The notes: generated by a model not told the origin, from the letters alone. Shown: positions 23,847 through 36,300, numbered from the stretch's first letter. The stretch: DNA of 64,000 nucleotides from Heterostelium album PN500 (GCF_000004825.1 NW_008805078.1:772069-836068), one strand, 5' to 3'. A program made the numbers and translations.

Positions 23847-24679
23847 TTATTGATCCAAAGTGGCAATGTATGAACCTCTCAATCCGTATAATTTGGTGTC
23901 GAACCAGGTCATGAAGACAAAGGTGAAACCATCCTTGGTGATATCCTTGGCAAAGACACGGATACGAAGGTTCTTGTCATTGGCACAATCGATTTGAGTC
24001 AAAGTGCAGACAACTTCTGGAACTCTTGGGAATGGTTTGTCGAACTTGACAGGGTATTCAGCGGTTTTCTCACCAATTGGAAGTCCAGTGGTGAATTTAA
24101 GGCTTTCGTCAATGACGAGACCAGTCTTGGTGATGGTGTGCTTGATTGGACGGTAGAGAGCATCGAATCTCATGGTTACAAAACCTTGCCAGGTGAGTGG
24201 GTGAATGGCAATGGAACGAGCAACAATTGGTGGAGACAAAGTGTTGGTAACGATGGTGTGACGGTCAGTGTTGGCTTGGAATGTTTGACCATCAACCCAG
24301 TTAACTCCATCCTCAGTATAACGAATCTTGTATGAGGTAACCCATTGAGACAAATCATCATCTCCTCTTCCTTAATTTATAGAAAAGCAATAGATAAATT
24401 TAGTTTAATTCACTTTTAATTTATCATATATATAATTGAATATTTACCTTGAGTTTGGATTTGACAGAATTCAACTGGAACTGGTGAACTCAAAGTGACC
24501 CATTGCTTGTCATCAGCAGTGAGAGCGTGCCATGAGGATGAAGAATTGGCGGAGGAGATATTACCTTTCTTGTAGTTGATTTGTGAGTAAACAACAGAGC
24601 AGTCTGGTGACCAGTTGGATGATGAACGAACGTTCAAGGTACCATAGGCATTTCCTGGGATTAAACCGGTATTTGACAT
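23847..24679 (-). CDS. Discoidin I-type lectin, copy 2
   Basis: Two exons (24679-24448 and 24370-23847) with exactly the same exon lengths as copy 1, 251 residues. Discoidin domain, RGD motif across the splice junction, and H-type lectin domain are all present. The middle of exon 2 is nearly identical at DNA level to copy 1, whereas the start of the H-type lectin domain differs (ESLKFTTGLPIGEKTAEYPVKF against ETQKFNSGEP.. in copy 1) and the introns differ completely. The pattern suggests recent duplication or gene conversion confined to exons and proximal promoter. Ligand preference may differ between copies, but the substitutions are not at positions I can assign to sugar contacts. Confidence 0.96.
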
Positions 24680-24784
24680 TTTGATGATTATTTAATTACA
24701 AATATATAAAACTTTAAGAAGAGATAATTGTTTTTGTTTTGATTTGAAATTAAAATTCCATTTCATTCTCTCTATTTATAATAA
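24680..24784 (-). promoter_or_regulatory. Promoter of discoidin copy 2, with TATA box
   Basis: TATAAATA on the minus strand at 24780-24773, again about 94 bp before the ATG. The segment to the ATG is nearly identical to that of copy 1, so both genes should share core-promoter output. Confidence 0.75.
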
Positions 24785-25479
24785 GCTGGTTGTATAAATT
24801 TACCATATTACTTTTAAAAGTATCTTAACAAACTGCTGACTTGATAAACTATAATTTAATTTGTAAACTGCAAAAGCAAAAAAGATATTATCTTTTTTGG
24901 GTTTTGAGTGTTCTAATCACTCCCAATTGTTATTCATTAAGACTAATAATTATTTTAATTATTTTTGGGACTATTCATTGCTAATATTAATCATTTGAGA
25001 AGATTTAAAAAATGGGGCGATCATGATCAAATAAACACACATAATTTTTTTTCAACCAAAATTTTTAAACTTTGCAGGTTGTTTGTGGTTGTTTAAAACA
25101 ATCATTTAAGTAAAATTTGTTACGGAACCTCCGCCTGATTTTCATTTCATAAAATGGTTTATCTTGTGTGTGACATATTACACTAACAATGTGTCAATGT
25201 GTTTTAGCTGAAACATAAAATTTGATCAAGATCAAAATGAACTATGAGTTCCCAAAAGGGTGTAGCTTTATGAAAAGAGTGAAGTGCAATATATCTCAAC
25301 AAACTTGATTTAAAGAAAGTGGTTATATCACAACAAAACTGTAACCAAGCAGTTATTTATCTTGTACACACTACGAAATTTCAGAATAAAAAAAAATTAA
25401 AAAAAAACAAACATTTTTTCTTTTCAATTAAGCTTGTTTGTCATTTTACAATTACCATTTATAGTAAAGAAAGAAAGAG
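24785..25479. other. Divergent intergenic region, discoidin copy 2 and LYR-type gene
   Basis: AT-rich with a modestly GC-richer stretch at 25075-25330 (for example GGAACCTCCGCCTG near 25123). No open frame or known RNA motif is evident; it may hold upstream discoidin control elements. Confidence 0.45.
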
Positions 25480-25953
25480 ATGGCTTCTGTAGTACCCTCT
25501 AAATCATCAATCATTTCAATTTATAGACAACTACTATACTACACTGGTCTTACAGGTGCAGGTAAACAGATAAAACTAGATGAAATAAGAACGACCTTTA
25601 GAGAAAACCGTACCATTACAGACCCTCAACAAATAATAAAATGTTTTGATAGTATGTATATACATCTATGCTAATAGTATTATATCTATTGTTTAAATAT
25701 AAAAGTAACAAACCTATAATGATTGATTTAAAAACTAGCTGCACAAAAGAAATTAAAGTTTTTAAAAGTTATAACACCAAGATCGCCGAGATCACATAAA
25801 GTTGCAGGTAAATATGTCTATGAAGATGGAAAGCTTATACAAGGACAAGGTGAAGCGAAATCAAAGAGCAAATACAAAGATCAAGGAATAGATATCATGG
25901 ATTACAATAGACATCAACACTTACTTAAAAGACAACACTTTGGTGGTAGATAA
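25480..25953 (+). CDS. Small LYR-motif (Complex1_LYR-like) protein
   Basis: Two exons (25480-25651 and 25739-25953), 128 residues, with a split codon across GTATGT...CTAG. Near the N-terminus is SIYRQLLYYTG, a variant of the LYR tripeptide signature, followed by two basic amphipathic helices (LDEIRTTFRENRTITD and QKKLKFLKVITPR). This is the arrangement of LYR proteins, which act in mitochondria as assembly or Fe-S transfer factors bound to acyl carrier protein. The basic C-terminus ends LLKRQHFGGR. The exact family member is uncertain; the FMC1/LYRM groups are candidates. I am sure of the gene, less so of the family. Confidence 0.75.
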
Positions 25954-26045
25954 AGAACGGAATGGTATAGCCATAATCATATATAAATAAAATACAATGT
26001 AAATATTAATATATATATATATATTGTGTTAATTTATTTATTTAT

Positions 26046-27110
26046 TCATTCGTCACTACTACTACTACTTGATGAATCCGATTCATAATCAGACTCTTCA
26101 GATTCAGATTCAGACTCTTCTTCTCTTTTCTTTCTTTTCGATTTAGAGTTGTTGGTTGTTGCTTTGGTTATGTTTTTCTTTTGCTGTTTTAGTGGTTTGA
26201 ATCGGTCCATTCTTTCGTATTTTGAAGATGCTTTTATCAGTTCATCGAGTCGCTGCTCTCTTGTCTCTTCTCGCACCGCATTCATCACGTATCGACTGGA
26301 AACCTTTTGATAGTAATCGGTTTGTTCCGTGTAGAATTTGTATGCCTCTTTTGACCGCTTGAATTTGGCTAGCAAACTACCTGTGAGCTTTCGGTTCTCT
26401 TTCTCGTAGGCCTCTTCGGCAGTGGCAACTTTTCGCTTGGCGAACGCCTCCAAACCCATCGGCTTCATTCGATTCTCCTCGATGAGTTTCTCCACCTTTT
26501 TGATATTGATAAAACTCCAGTTGCTTGTTGGACGCCTTGGTGTATAGCGATTGCAGTAACTCTCGTCGTCACAGCGACGTCTGACACCGTCGATCCACCC
26601 GAAACACAACATCACATCGAGAACCTCTTCCCATGAGATCGACTTCTTTCCGCTGTCCTTTCGGTAGAAGCAAATAAATAACTCTTTGGCGGTCTTGTGA
26701 TTTTCCTCTAGCCATTTGTGTAGATCTCCGGTCGTATAGAAATGTCTGTAAATTGTATTACCCTCGATCTTTTTCACCATATTTCCGATTCTCTCGAGTT
26801 CGTCGACGTCCTCAACCACAGCCTTAGAATCACCATCGTCATTCTTTATTTTTTTATTACTCTTTGTTTTACTACTCATTTCTTTTAAAGGTATATTTAT
26901 TTCACTCTTATTTATAACAATATTATTATTATAACTTAATGTACAAAAATTAAATCGGCTATTATGATTAATATTACAATTGTTATTAAAAGAATTTATT
27001 AGAGATCGAGAAGTACAATTTAAATTGTAATGAGACAAAGTTGTTTTAGGAAAATAATTGGTTTTATTAAATAAATATTTAGATATAATAATATTTGATC
27101 TATTAAACAT
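26046..27110 (-). CDS. YdeI/OmdA-family protein of bacterial type with eukaryotic extensions
   Basis: 354 residues, intronless. Residues about 118-227 match the bacterial YdeI/OmpD-associated (OmdA) family: YTTGDLHKWLEENH, then CFGWIDGVRRR, YTPRRPTSNWS, IEENRMKPMGL. In bacteria these are small cytoplasmic or periplasmic proteins with an ill-defined role in stress or bacteriocin resistance. Here the core is preceded by about 77 residues rich in Asn/Ser/Arg with few acids, resembling a mitochondrial presequence, before a second in-frame Met at 26879. It is followed by a lysine-rich segment and an acidic-serine tail. The absence of an intron, amid split genes, fits horizontal acquisition followed by addition of termini. 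Which Met is used is open. Confidence 0.85.
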   Translation of the reverse strand: MFNRSNIIISKYLFNKTNYFPKTTLSHYNLNCTSRSLINSFNNNCNINHNSRFNFCTLSYNNNIVINKSEINIPLKEMSSKTKSNKKIKNDDGDSKAVVEDVDELERIGNMVKKIEGNTIYRHFYTTGDLHKWLEENHKTAKELFICFYRKDSGKKSISWEEVLDVMLCFGWIDGVRRRCDDESYCNRYTPRRPTSNWSFINIKKVEKLIEENRMKPMGLEAFAKRKVATAEEAYEKENRKLTGSLLAKFKRSKEAYKFYTEQTDYYQKVSSRYVMNAVREETREQRLDELIKASSKYERMDRFKPLKQQKKNITKATTNNSKSKRKKREEESESESEESDYESDSSSSSSSDE

Positions 27111-27392
27111 TTACTTGTTTAAATTTGATTTGGTTTGTTTATTTTTCGAAAAATAATATAAATAGAACTGATTAATCATTTAAATTGCTTATTTTAAAAT
27201 AGCATTGTTGGAGGTCGCAAAAAAAAAACTATTTTTCTTGGAAATACAATTATAACCACTCAAATTGTTAAAATAAGTGTGGTTAGAAAAATGAACATTA
27301 GCCTTAATTATTTATTTACATCTTTTTATTTATTTAATTTCGATTCGATTAGTTTTTCTAGAAATCTAGATTTAGTTTAGAGTAGTTAATTT

Positions 27393-28513
27393 CTATTGTT
27401 GATCAACTGATACATCGATAAAAGAGTTATCGAGTGTTTGACTGACTTCGACTGTTTTCCTTGAATTTTGTGCGGTAACAGTCAGTTCGTTGGATGTTGT
27501 AGAGTTGGATTCGATGATCTCTGGGAATCCCAGTAGAATTCTAATGCGAGTACAAAGGTATGATCTTCCCAAGATGATGGAGACGCAGTAGACATTGATG
27601 TTCTCTGCTATAAAGATTCCGAGATTCAACCAATCTTGTGGTGCTTTTTCAATACCGATGGTAAGATAGAGTACATTCAAAACCCAAATGAGAGAACCCA
27701 ATATAATAGTCAATCCAACGATACCTTTGATCTTCTTTATCAAAATTTCATCCATTGCACGCTTACTATTCAATTGAATAAGTATTTTAAGTCCGAAATA
27801 TGCTAATGAACTTGCCAACACTGCCACATTCACCAAAAAATAGATTCTATAATATAATAGTGTGATCACATAATCATTAAAGGATTAGTTGCTGTGTTTG
27901 TTGTTTTCTTTTTTATATGTTAGTTCATAATACTCACCTCCATACTGCATCCCACCATCTTGGAGTCAACTCTTTTGTCAAAACAGCTTGTAAGATTACA
28001 AACACAGTATAGAATAATAGAGAGATTGCAATGTTTGCGTAGACTATAATATCTATTATTCTTACTCTATTCAATGGAAGATCATCTTTTGCATAGAATA
28101 CCAATGCCATCTTGATCCAGAGTAAACTGATACAGAAAAACTCTATACACATAAATTGAACGGCAAAGGCGTAGAATGCCATACTAGCTCTATCTTGATG
28201 AATTGCATCGGAATCATAATGATATGCTGTAAAACCTGCTATAATTCTCACTGGAAATATAAAATAGGTTTGTCAATACATAGCAGAATTCAAAATAAGG
28301 AGGATCGAATTACATACAAACCAATGCAATAACCATAGAAACAAATACCAGGAATGGAATTGATTTCAAATATACTCTTTTAATTGTTAAATGTTTCGAT
28401 TTACTCTTTATTATTTCTATATAGACATTCGGTATCACTAATATCAATAGTGTTGGAATATAAAATATGGATTCTCCAAATAACATCCATGTTCCTCTCT
28501 GTAAATCTGGCAT
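27393..28513 (-). CDS. Seven-transmembrane protein (possibly THH1/TOM1/TOM3-like)
   Basis: Three exons (28513-28318, 28250-27938, 27846-27393), 320 residues, all junctions in frame. Hydrophobic segments: two in exon 1 (around residues 14-32 and 50-68), two in exon 2 (FYAFAVQFMCIEFFCISLLW and the IVYANIAISLLFYTVF region) and three in exon 3, giving seven helices. The C-terminus is a Ser/Thr-rich cytoplasmic tail after SYLCTRIRILLGFPE. The general look resembles the THH1/TOM1/TOM3 family of seven-helix proteins, but I see no decisive motif and it could be another orphan receptor-like family. No classical GPCR signatures (DRY, NPxxY) are visible. Confidence 0.8.
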
Positions 28514-29568
28514 TTTTCAAAACAAACCAAATATATATATCTATATAATTTATATATATTTATAATAAAAATAATTATAATTTTTATGTATTCTATTCTT
28601 TTTTTGTATTACAACAAACACAACAAATGAAAATTATCGTAAATAAACTGTATGGTTGTTGTCAACTTCTATACGGTTTGTATTTCGAAAGGACTTCTGG
28701 TGGAGGATGATGGGCAACATGCTATTGCGATTCAAAAAAAACAAAATGTGGTGATCAAAAAAATATTATGCGTAAGTTTGATTGTTATATTTATAGTGTC
28801 CTTAATTTCTGTTGACAATCTAAACAAACAAACACCAATTTTCGAACCAGAACTATCGCTCTTCCTCATTCCAACACTTAAAAAACTGTTTTGCAATAAA
28901 AATCATTAAAATAATCTTCTTAAACCACCTCTTTTTGGTAATAAGTGTTATTGGTTTATGGTAGATCAACACTTATCAACCAACTGAAACAAAAAAATTC
29001 TTTACATCAAGACCAGCAAGTCTCGAATTCATCCAAACCATTGTTTTTTTAACTGCATTAATGGGCACCAAAAAAACAACAAAAAAATCTCATCTTATTT
29101 TTAAAATTTCTAGAAAGAAAGAAATAAAAAAATCATCAAAAATCGAGAAAACAAAAAACAATTGCTAGACATAATTATGGGGGTTGCTGGTGTCAAAAAA
29201 GTTTTAAAAAATCAAAAATAAAAATTATTTGAACCTTGGTATTGACTGATTCGACCTGTCATCATTCTTTTGGATACCGAGTTTAGAAATATCATGATTC
29301 ACGAGGTAAAAATATATAATTTTTTTGTAAAAACAACAACAAAAATAAAAAAAATAGATCGTCTAGTCGATCGATGGTCAAAAAGACGAGATTTGCAATC
29401 CCCTTGCTCTAAAAATAATAATAAAAATAACTTTTGATTATTTTATAAATATGAATAGCAATTGATACTTTTTTTTTATTTAATTTAAACAAATTTTAGT
29501 TTTATAAACCATGGTATTTATAGTCTTAATTAATTAATGTGAGTCTGTATGTCTTTTCAGGTGAATGT
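28514..29568. other. Intergenic between the seven-helix gene and the API5 3' end
   Basis: Mostly A/T runs. A frame at 28652-28909 could encode 85 residues with one hydrophobic segment, but it has no similarity or promoter context that I can support. A slightly GC-richer patch at 29170-29400 includes ATCGTCTAGTCGATCGATGG. Nothing is assigned. Confidence 0.45.
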
Positions 29569-31598
29569 TTAGAAGTTCTTTGATCCTCTGCCTTTGAATT
29601 GTTGTGGTTTTTTCGATTTTTCGGTATTGAATTGAACAACATACTCATCGGAACCTTGCTGCTGTGGTTGCTGCTGTTTACGTTGTCCACCGCCACCACC
29701 TCTCATACTTGGTGGTACATATGGAGAATAACGAGTCTTTGGTTGATCTCTTGTTTGCTTACCAGCACCAGCACCACTATTATTATTATTATTATTATTG
29801 GACTTATTATTTTGATTTTGATTATTATTGTTGTTATTATTATTATTTTTAAATGGTTGTTGATGTTGCTGCTGCTGTTTGTTTTGTTTGTTTTGTTTGT
29901 TTTGCTTGTTATTTTGTTGTTTGATACTAAAGGTGGGTGTAATATTTGCATGTAAAATGGGTGGGTTTTTCGAGAGATTCTTAATAAGTACAATTATATT
30001 TTGAGTGATTGCGAATGTTTGGTCGATCTTTGGACGCTCGGGGTCGCTCATTGGAATGACTTCCTTTGCCTTTTTCAACTTGGCGTCGGTGACACCGATC
30101 TTCTCATTCAGTGCTCTAAGTCGAGCAACAAACTCCTCGAATACCTTTGGATCCAAATCGATTGCCATATCACTTGGCTGTCCAGTGTTTGTTTTGTAAC
30201 CACAGAGACTTCGCAACAAAGCAGGACTCTTATTACCCAAATTCGAGAATGACAACAGCAATGCTTCTAAAATTTGGAATTTAAATTCATATTGCTCTGG
30301 AACTGGTGATGGTATATTATCCTAAACAAAACAACAATATTTTATTAGTCATTCAATTCTCTATTACCACCATGCTTTGTTTTGCTTTACTTACTTTGAT
30401 CAAACCAAATATCTTTTCAAAGAGTGGTGAAGAATCATTGACATTTGCAAGGTGTGAAATCTGAGCAAACAATGTCAACATTTCAGTTTTGTCGGCTTCG
30501 TCCAACTCATTGATACTTGGGAATATCTTATTTGAATAGAAGTTGAATATCTTGCAACTAACTGGTTCTTGTTGTGCCTGTGTATGTTGATTAGTTGATT
30601 TGTGTTGTGTTTGCGATCGCTATCGATCGATCGATCGATCGATTTATTTGTCAGAGACAAATGATTACACTTACCTTTGATCTCTTAATGAGTTGTTTGA
30701 TGAGAAATACCAATTTCTTTTTGTATTGAACAAATGGTTTCGACTCAAAGAGTGGAATGACATAGTCGAGATAGTCAACTACATTCTTGATGGAGTACTC
30801 TGGAAAACATTGAAATAGCTCCAACAGTACTTCGGACTCTGCGTCGGTCGACACAGTCACCAGCTTGAGTATACGTTCTCTAAAGAACGATTGTGCTTCT
30901 GTCTCGCTCTTGTAGTCTACTTTTATCAGTGCAATAAGCTTCTCCTTTAAGAATCGCAAAATATACTCCTTCTGAGTGTCCGACTCTAACATGGTCAACA
31001 CCGAATTCAAAGTGGTTGCAGAGTTCAACTTGTACAGCTCTATCAATGAATTCTTTGTATTCTCCAACTCGATAGGTGAATCTAAAACGTTAGACAAAAT
31101 GAATGATTATTAATATTACTCTTAAATACTACTGATCAGTAATCGATCGATCGATCAATCATCATAATATTATTATAGTTTACCTGTGTTTAAAAGTTGA
31201 CCAAGAATATCAACGAGTTTGGTGATGTAGTCGGGATTGTCTCTGCAGATCGAGGGTATCGACTTGAGTGCACCCACTCTGATTGGAATGTCGTCTTCCT
31301 CTATCAGATCGATCAGTCCATCGACTGCACGTTCTTGCAGTGCAGGGAAACGCTTAAAGTATTTCGAAAGGAACTGAGAGCTCAGTTGTTTAGTTTGTTT
31401 CGATACTTTCGACAGTTCCAGTATCTGCAAGAAGAGTTTACTGTCGTCAGCAAACGATGGATTTGCATCCAATTGGTGTGCAATATCATATAGTTGATTG
31501 ACTGCTTCACTTCCACCACTAGAAGTAGCTGTAGTACTGCTGCTAGTTGTAGTAGTAGTGGTTGTTGTTGTAGAAGGTGCAGTATCCATTTTATCCAT
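29569..31598 (-). CDS. API5: Apoptosis inhibitor 5 (API5/AAC-11) homologue
   Basis: Four exons (31598-31184, 31081-30675, 30577-30395, 30321-29569), 585 residues, all in frame. After a Thr/Ser-rich start, the body is a helical HEAT/ARM-type solenoid: AAQFIPKFFKHFP of human API5 corresponds to SSQFLSKYFKRFP, and the following DDIPIRVGALKSIP, ILGQLLNT and FFRERILKLV segments also correspond. The fourth exon ends in an Asn/Gln/Lys-rich tail with a GGGG...R-rich RNA-binding-like stretch. API5 is a nuclear scaffold linked to mRNA export and to survival signalling in animals; the amoeba role is probably the nuclear RNA one. Two introns contain CGAT repeats. Confidence 0.93.
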
Positions 31599-32075
31599 AT
31601 TTTTTTTCTACTTTATAGTTATATATAAAAACTAAACTAACAAACTGATTTTTATTTTTAACAAATATAAATAAATAAAAATATAAAATATAAATAATAA
31701 TAAATTAATCTACGTGTTGCTGACAATATAATTCAAGTTTTATGACAGTTAAAAGCTATATCAATCAACACCACCAACTTTCAAATGTTGTTCAAAAAAG
31801 GTTTTTTTTTTAAATTTTTTTTTTTTTGAAAAACAAATTTAAATTGTTTAGTTTTTTTTTTTTAATTTTTTAATTATATATTTATTTTTGTTATGTTTAA
31901 GATAGTGTGATAACATAAAGATAATTGTATCTCTTTGAAACTACTTTATATGAGTAATTTTTAAAAAAACTATAATTATTCTTTTTTTTTTTTAATTTAA
32001 TTTTGCTTATTTGTATAAATCATGATTTCGGGTTTGATTTGTGATGTTGATGACCACTTTACTTTATTCGAAAAA
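31599..32075. other. Divergent promoter region, API5 and PSME3IP1
   Basis: About 480 bp of very AT-rich DNA with T-runs near 31801-31866 and 31983-31993. An in-frame ATG at 32022 lies upstream of the start chosen for the next gene. Confidence 0.5.
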
Positions 32076-32872
32076 ATGTCTTTTGTAAATAAATTTATTA
32101 GTGAGAAAGAGATTGAAGAACAAAAAGAACTATATGATGGTGTACCAAAGAAACAAGTAGAGTATGATCCAAGAACTCTCTATGAGAAACTACAGGAACA
32201 GAAACAAAAGAAAGAAGATGAGTTGGCTTTAAAGTATAAGGATAGTAAATATCTACTACTTGTTTATTATAGAACAGGATAACATTAACTAACTACAATC
32301 GATCGATCGAATCTTATAATAGAGGCTTCAGAAGGTTTGAATGACGACGATATTTTATATTATAAAGAAAAGGAAAGAGCTGAAAGCGAGAAGAAACGAG
32401 CAGAATTGGATGAAATCAATAGAGAATTATTAATGTTTAAGGTATAGACTTTAATCAATTGTAAAATATCATCATGTGATCAACAAGTATATTAATATAG
32501 TAATTTTTATCAAATACGTATGTATCACAGAAAGAACAAGCAAGTTTATTAGTTAGCAATACAAACCAAAATAATACAAAGAAAGTGGAGGATGAAGTTA
32601 TACCGGAACCAGTGAAGCCAACCAATTCAAAGAAGAATAAATTGGTGAATGTAAAGTTAGTTTCAACAACCAAAGAGACAGAAGCAGAAACACCATCATC
32701 AAAGAAACAAAAAGTCTTAACGACACCAACAACAACTGCATCCACAGATGCACCATCACCGAACAAATCATCATCTCTTTTCTCATCTTATGATAGTGAC
32801 AGTGACAACGATAGCGATAGCAGTGACAACAATGAAAGTAAAGATAAATCAAAAAAAGAAGGGGGAGAGTGA
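32076..32872 (+). CDS. PSME3IP1: PSME3-interacting protein (FAM192A/NIP30) homologue
   Basis: Three exons (32076-32244, 32323-32441, 32531-32872), 209 residues. The N-terminal domain FVNKFISEKEIEEQ...YDPRTLYEKLQEQK...LALKYKD matches the NIP30 signature (FVSEAELDE...YDPRSLYERLQEQK) of human FAM192A. Exon 2 continues it with GLNDDDILYYKEKER. The C-terminus is low-complexity and ends in an acidic-Ser stretch followed by KKEGGE. The human protein binds the PA28-gamma proteasome activator in the nucleus. The start at 32076 places MSFVNKF at the family N-terminus; an alternative ATG at 32022 would add 18 residues without conservation. Confidence 0.88.
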
Positions 32873-33317
32873 AAGAAAAGAATCAATCAAACATACAAAG
32901 ATAAAAATAATATATATTTTGTAAAAAAATCTGTAAAAAGACTTTTTTATTTTTTTGAAATCGATCGAGATTTGGATCGAGATGCGTTCTTTGTGACAGT
33001 TCATTTTGATTGAATTTCTTGAAAATGATGAAATCAAAATGAATCTCAAACCGAACTCATGAGAATCGTAACATAAATTCAGAATCATGATTTTAGATAA
33101 ATAATCTGATCGATCAGAAAACACTTAAACAAAACGGTTTTGTGTTTTTTTTTGGGATCCATTTGTTGATATAACTTACAATCAACGATTTATTTTTATT
33201 CATAATCAATCTATCAATATATCTTTCCCAAACAAATATTATTCTATTTATCAAAACAACAAAAACACCAATATATTTCTATTTATTTGAATTTCTTATG
33301 ATAAATATTTTTATCAG
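32873..33317. other. Intergenic before the giant pseudokinase-SecA-like gene
   Basis: AT-rich spacer with a short palindrome CTGATCGATCAG at 33106-33117 and A/T runs. It should contain the terminator of PSME3IP1 and the promoter of the next gene; no clear elements are seen. Confidence 0.45.
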
Positions 33318-36300
33318 ATGAGTTCATCAATTTCAAACTACAGGTTTATTGAAAAACCCTATTCCTTATACCAAAGTATGTTTAAACTCTGCAATACACA
33401 TTAAAAAACCACACAACACTGTGTGGATTTTTCAAAAACGGTACAAAGATCATTATTTTAATTTTATCTATCAAAAAAAAAAAAGATGCAATCCATATCA
33501 AAACAAACAAAAAGGTATTCATTCATATGTTTAGTATCGATGTGACAAAGTATGGCAATGATTTCCAAGGTAGACTTTCAAGTTTTGTTCGTGATCTCGA
33601 TCATCTCCATATCGTAAGGGTATACGAGATATTCGAGCATCAGCCAAATGTATTTATGGTTATCGAGTGTCGAAATGATTGGACAAGACTCTCGGATGCA
33701 TTGACCAGCGATTGGAAAGCTTTGCGAGAGAGTAGACCTCTGCCGATTTTCGAAGATCTTGTTCGTCGACTCTTCCAACAGTTGGTCTCCGCACTCGACT
33801 TTTTCCACTCACACATCGTGTTGAAACACGGTGATCTGGTAGTGGCGCCAATCGTCCAAGAGAAAGAACATCGTAAACTATCCGTTGAATCGCTACTCTA
33901 CGATGCCACTACACTCTCACTTGCAATCAACCCTGTTGATCTCTACATTAATACTGTCAGTATGCATCCATACGATTATGTATCTTCATGTGGAGAGATT
34001 CTCTATGAAATGGTATACCAAGAGAAATTCGATCCAAACACCAGTTTCCTATTGAAACCTCATTTAATTATTTCAAAAGAATGTGAAGATCTCATCTCAA
34101 GAATTCTTCAACCGACAACCAACCAAATTTTGACACTCGAAGATGTTCAGAAACATCCTTGGTTCAAAATTGGTTTACCAACCTACTTGTACCACAACAA
34201 TAATCATATCAAACCAGGCGAGGTATCAAAGATCGAACAATTAAAGAAGAAAGCACTCATCGACTTGATTGGTGAAAAGAAATTCCAAGAAAGTCAAACT
34301 GGTTTATTGAATCCAGTAAGTACATAGTTTATTAATTAGAAATACCTTAATTATAAGTTTATTAATTTTATTTATAGAATCTTAGATTGTTTGATGAATT
34401 GAGATCACTTGATTGCTTGAAATCTATTGATTATAAATCAGTTGTGAAGAGAATCAAGAATAACCAAAGTGAATCAGTTGATAATTTCGAATACCTTTTG
34501 AGAAATCTAGAGTCAGGCAAGACCGATATCAATTGGTATCATTTGTTACAGAGAGTTGGACTATCAAATATAAGAGTTGATCATCTCAAGAGGATCTGCG
34601 AGAGTGATCCATCAAAGAAGAGGGTGGTTCAATATATTCTGGTACAAATCATCAATGCTTTTGCTTTCTTGATCGATAGCAGCGAGGAGAACCAAAAGAA
34701 ATCATTGAATTTCACAAATTACTTCCTAACTATATTCGACCAACATGTAGACGTACCAACTCTTAAACATTCAATACAATCCAACTCAAACCCAAATAAG
34801 CCGAAGCTCAGTAAAGAAGAACCAGTCTTGAAATTAATTGGTGGAGCCAAGAGATTCGTTTATTCAGACTCCAAAGATGCAATGAATCAAATTGCCAATA
34901 ATGTTGTTGGTAATTTAGTAAAGTTTAGAACTGGTGGTGCTAGTCAGACTCCAATTCATATTGAGAGTAATAATAAGGTATGGAGTTTAACATATATTCT
35001 TTATTTTTTATTTTAAATTATTAACAATTGATTTTAGAATGCAATTTTATTGACAGAGGCAAAGATAAATCAATGTGGTGGTTTCTGGATGGAGAATCCA
35101 GTTTTACTTAAATCAGGATTCATTTGTAGTTTTACTTTCAAAATTGAAAAGGAAGCCGGAAAAGATTCTGGTGCAGATGGTTTTGCATTTGTAATTCAAC
35201 CAGAATCCAACACTGCTTACGACTCATTGAGTGTTGGTTCACAAAAGGGTTACGGTAGATTTAAGAATTGTTTTGCAGTCGAGTTTGACACTTGGCGTGA
35301 AAAACCGAATCATTTCATTTCATTACAATCCAGTTCGAAGAATAAAGACAATAGTTCAGGTATTCCAGATATATCACACTCTTTAACACCTCGTTTCATG
35401 ACAAACAAGATCCAGGTCAATTTAAATGATGGAAATGATCATCAAGTTATGATTATCTATTGGCGCGAATCACTCAGTGTCTTTGTCGGCGGCAAATCGG
35501 TATTCAAGTGCTTTGACCATGATATTCACAACGATTTGATTGGTTCGCTTGAAGCTGATAAATCCAAACCAGTATTCATTGGTGTGACTGGTGCAACTGG
35601 CGGATCTTATCAAAAACAATCGATTAAATCATTTACATTCAATACCTATCAGCCTGATCTCCATATTAAATCAACTGGTTCGATTTTAGATCTACTTGAT
35701 AAAGCCGAATCCAATAGTATCAGTTTTGTTGATACATTCCGTTGGATTAATTTCAAGTTGCTTGGTGATTCCACAGAGGTTCATAATGTGTTTGATCCAT
35801 ATGTAAAATTCTCTCGTGGTGCAATTTGGACAAAAGATCTTTATGATTTAAGAGATGGATTTGTTTCTCGATTCAAGATTGGTGTTAATGGTTCCGTCAA
35901 AGATAATCCATTTTCATTCGTTTTACAACCAACAAACTCTAAATTCATTCCAAATGAATCCCAAAGTTTTATCATTAAGTTTGCCAATGATACAATTTCA
36001 CTGTATGTCAACAGTCAATTAAACCAAGAGTCACATTATCCAGCATATTCATTCAAAACTCCTGGTGGTTTGCTCATCGATGATAACAAAGATCACGAAG
36101 TGGTTTTCAAATACTCTGGAATGTATATCACACTTCAAATTGATGGATTTACAGTTGTTGATCCATTGAAATTCAATATTCAAAAGATGCTGGCTTACAA
36201 TACCATTTATATTGGATTGACATCATTGGATAGTTTTGAAGGTGTTGTGATGCATGCAGTTGGAGTTGGCAAATCACATCAATTGAAATCATTCGTCAAT

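Noticed and set aside
28652-28909. Plus-strand 85-residue frame with one hydrophobic stretch
   Set aside because: No recognisable motif, no splice or promoter support, and lysine/isoleucine content as expected of AT-rich noncoding DNA.
32849-33124. Minus-strand frame of 91 residues after PSME3IP1
   Set aside because: Overlaps the 3' flank of PSME3IP1, is Ile/Ser/Phe-rich, and shows no similarity.
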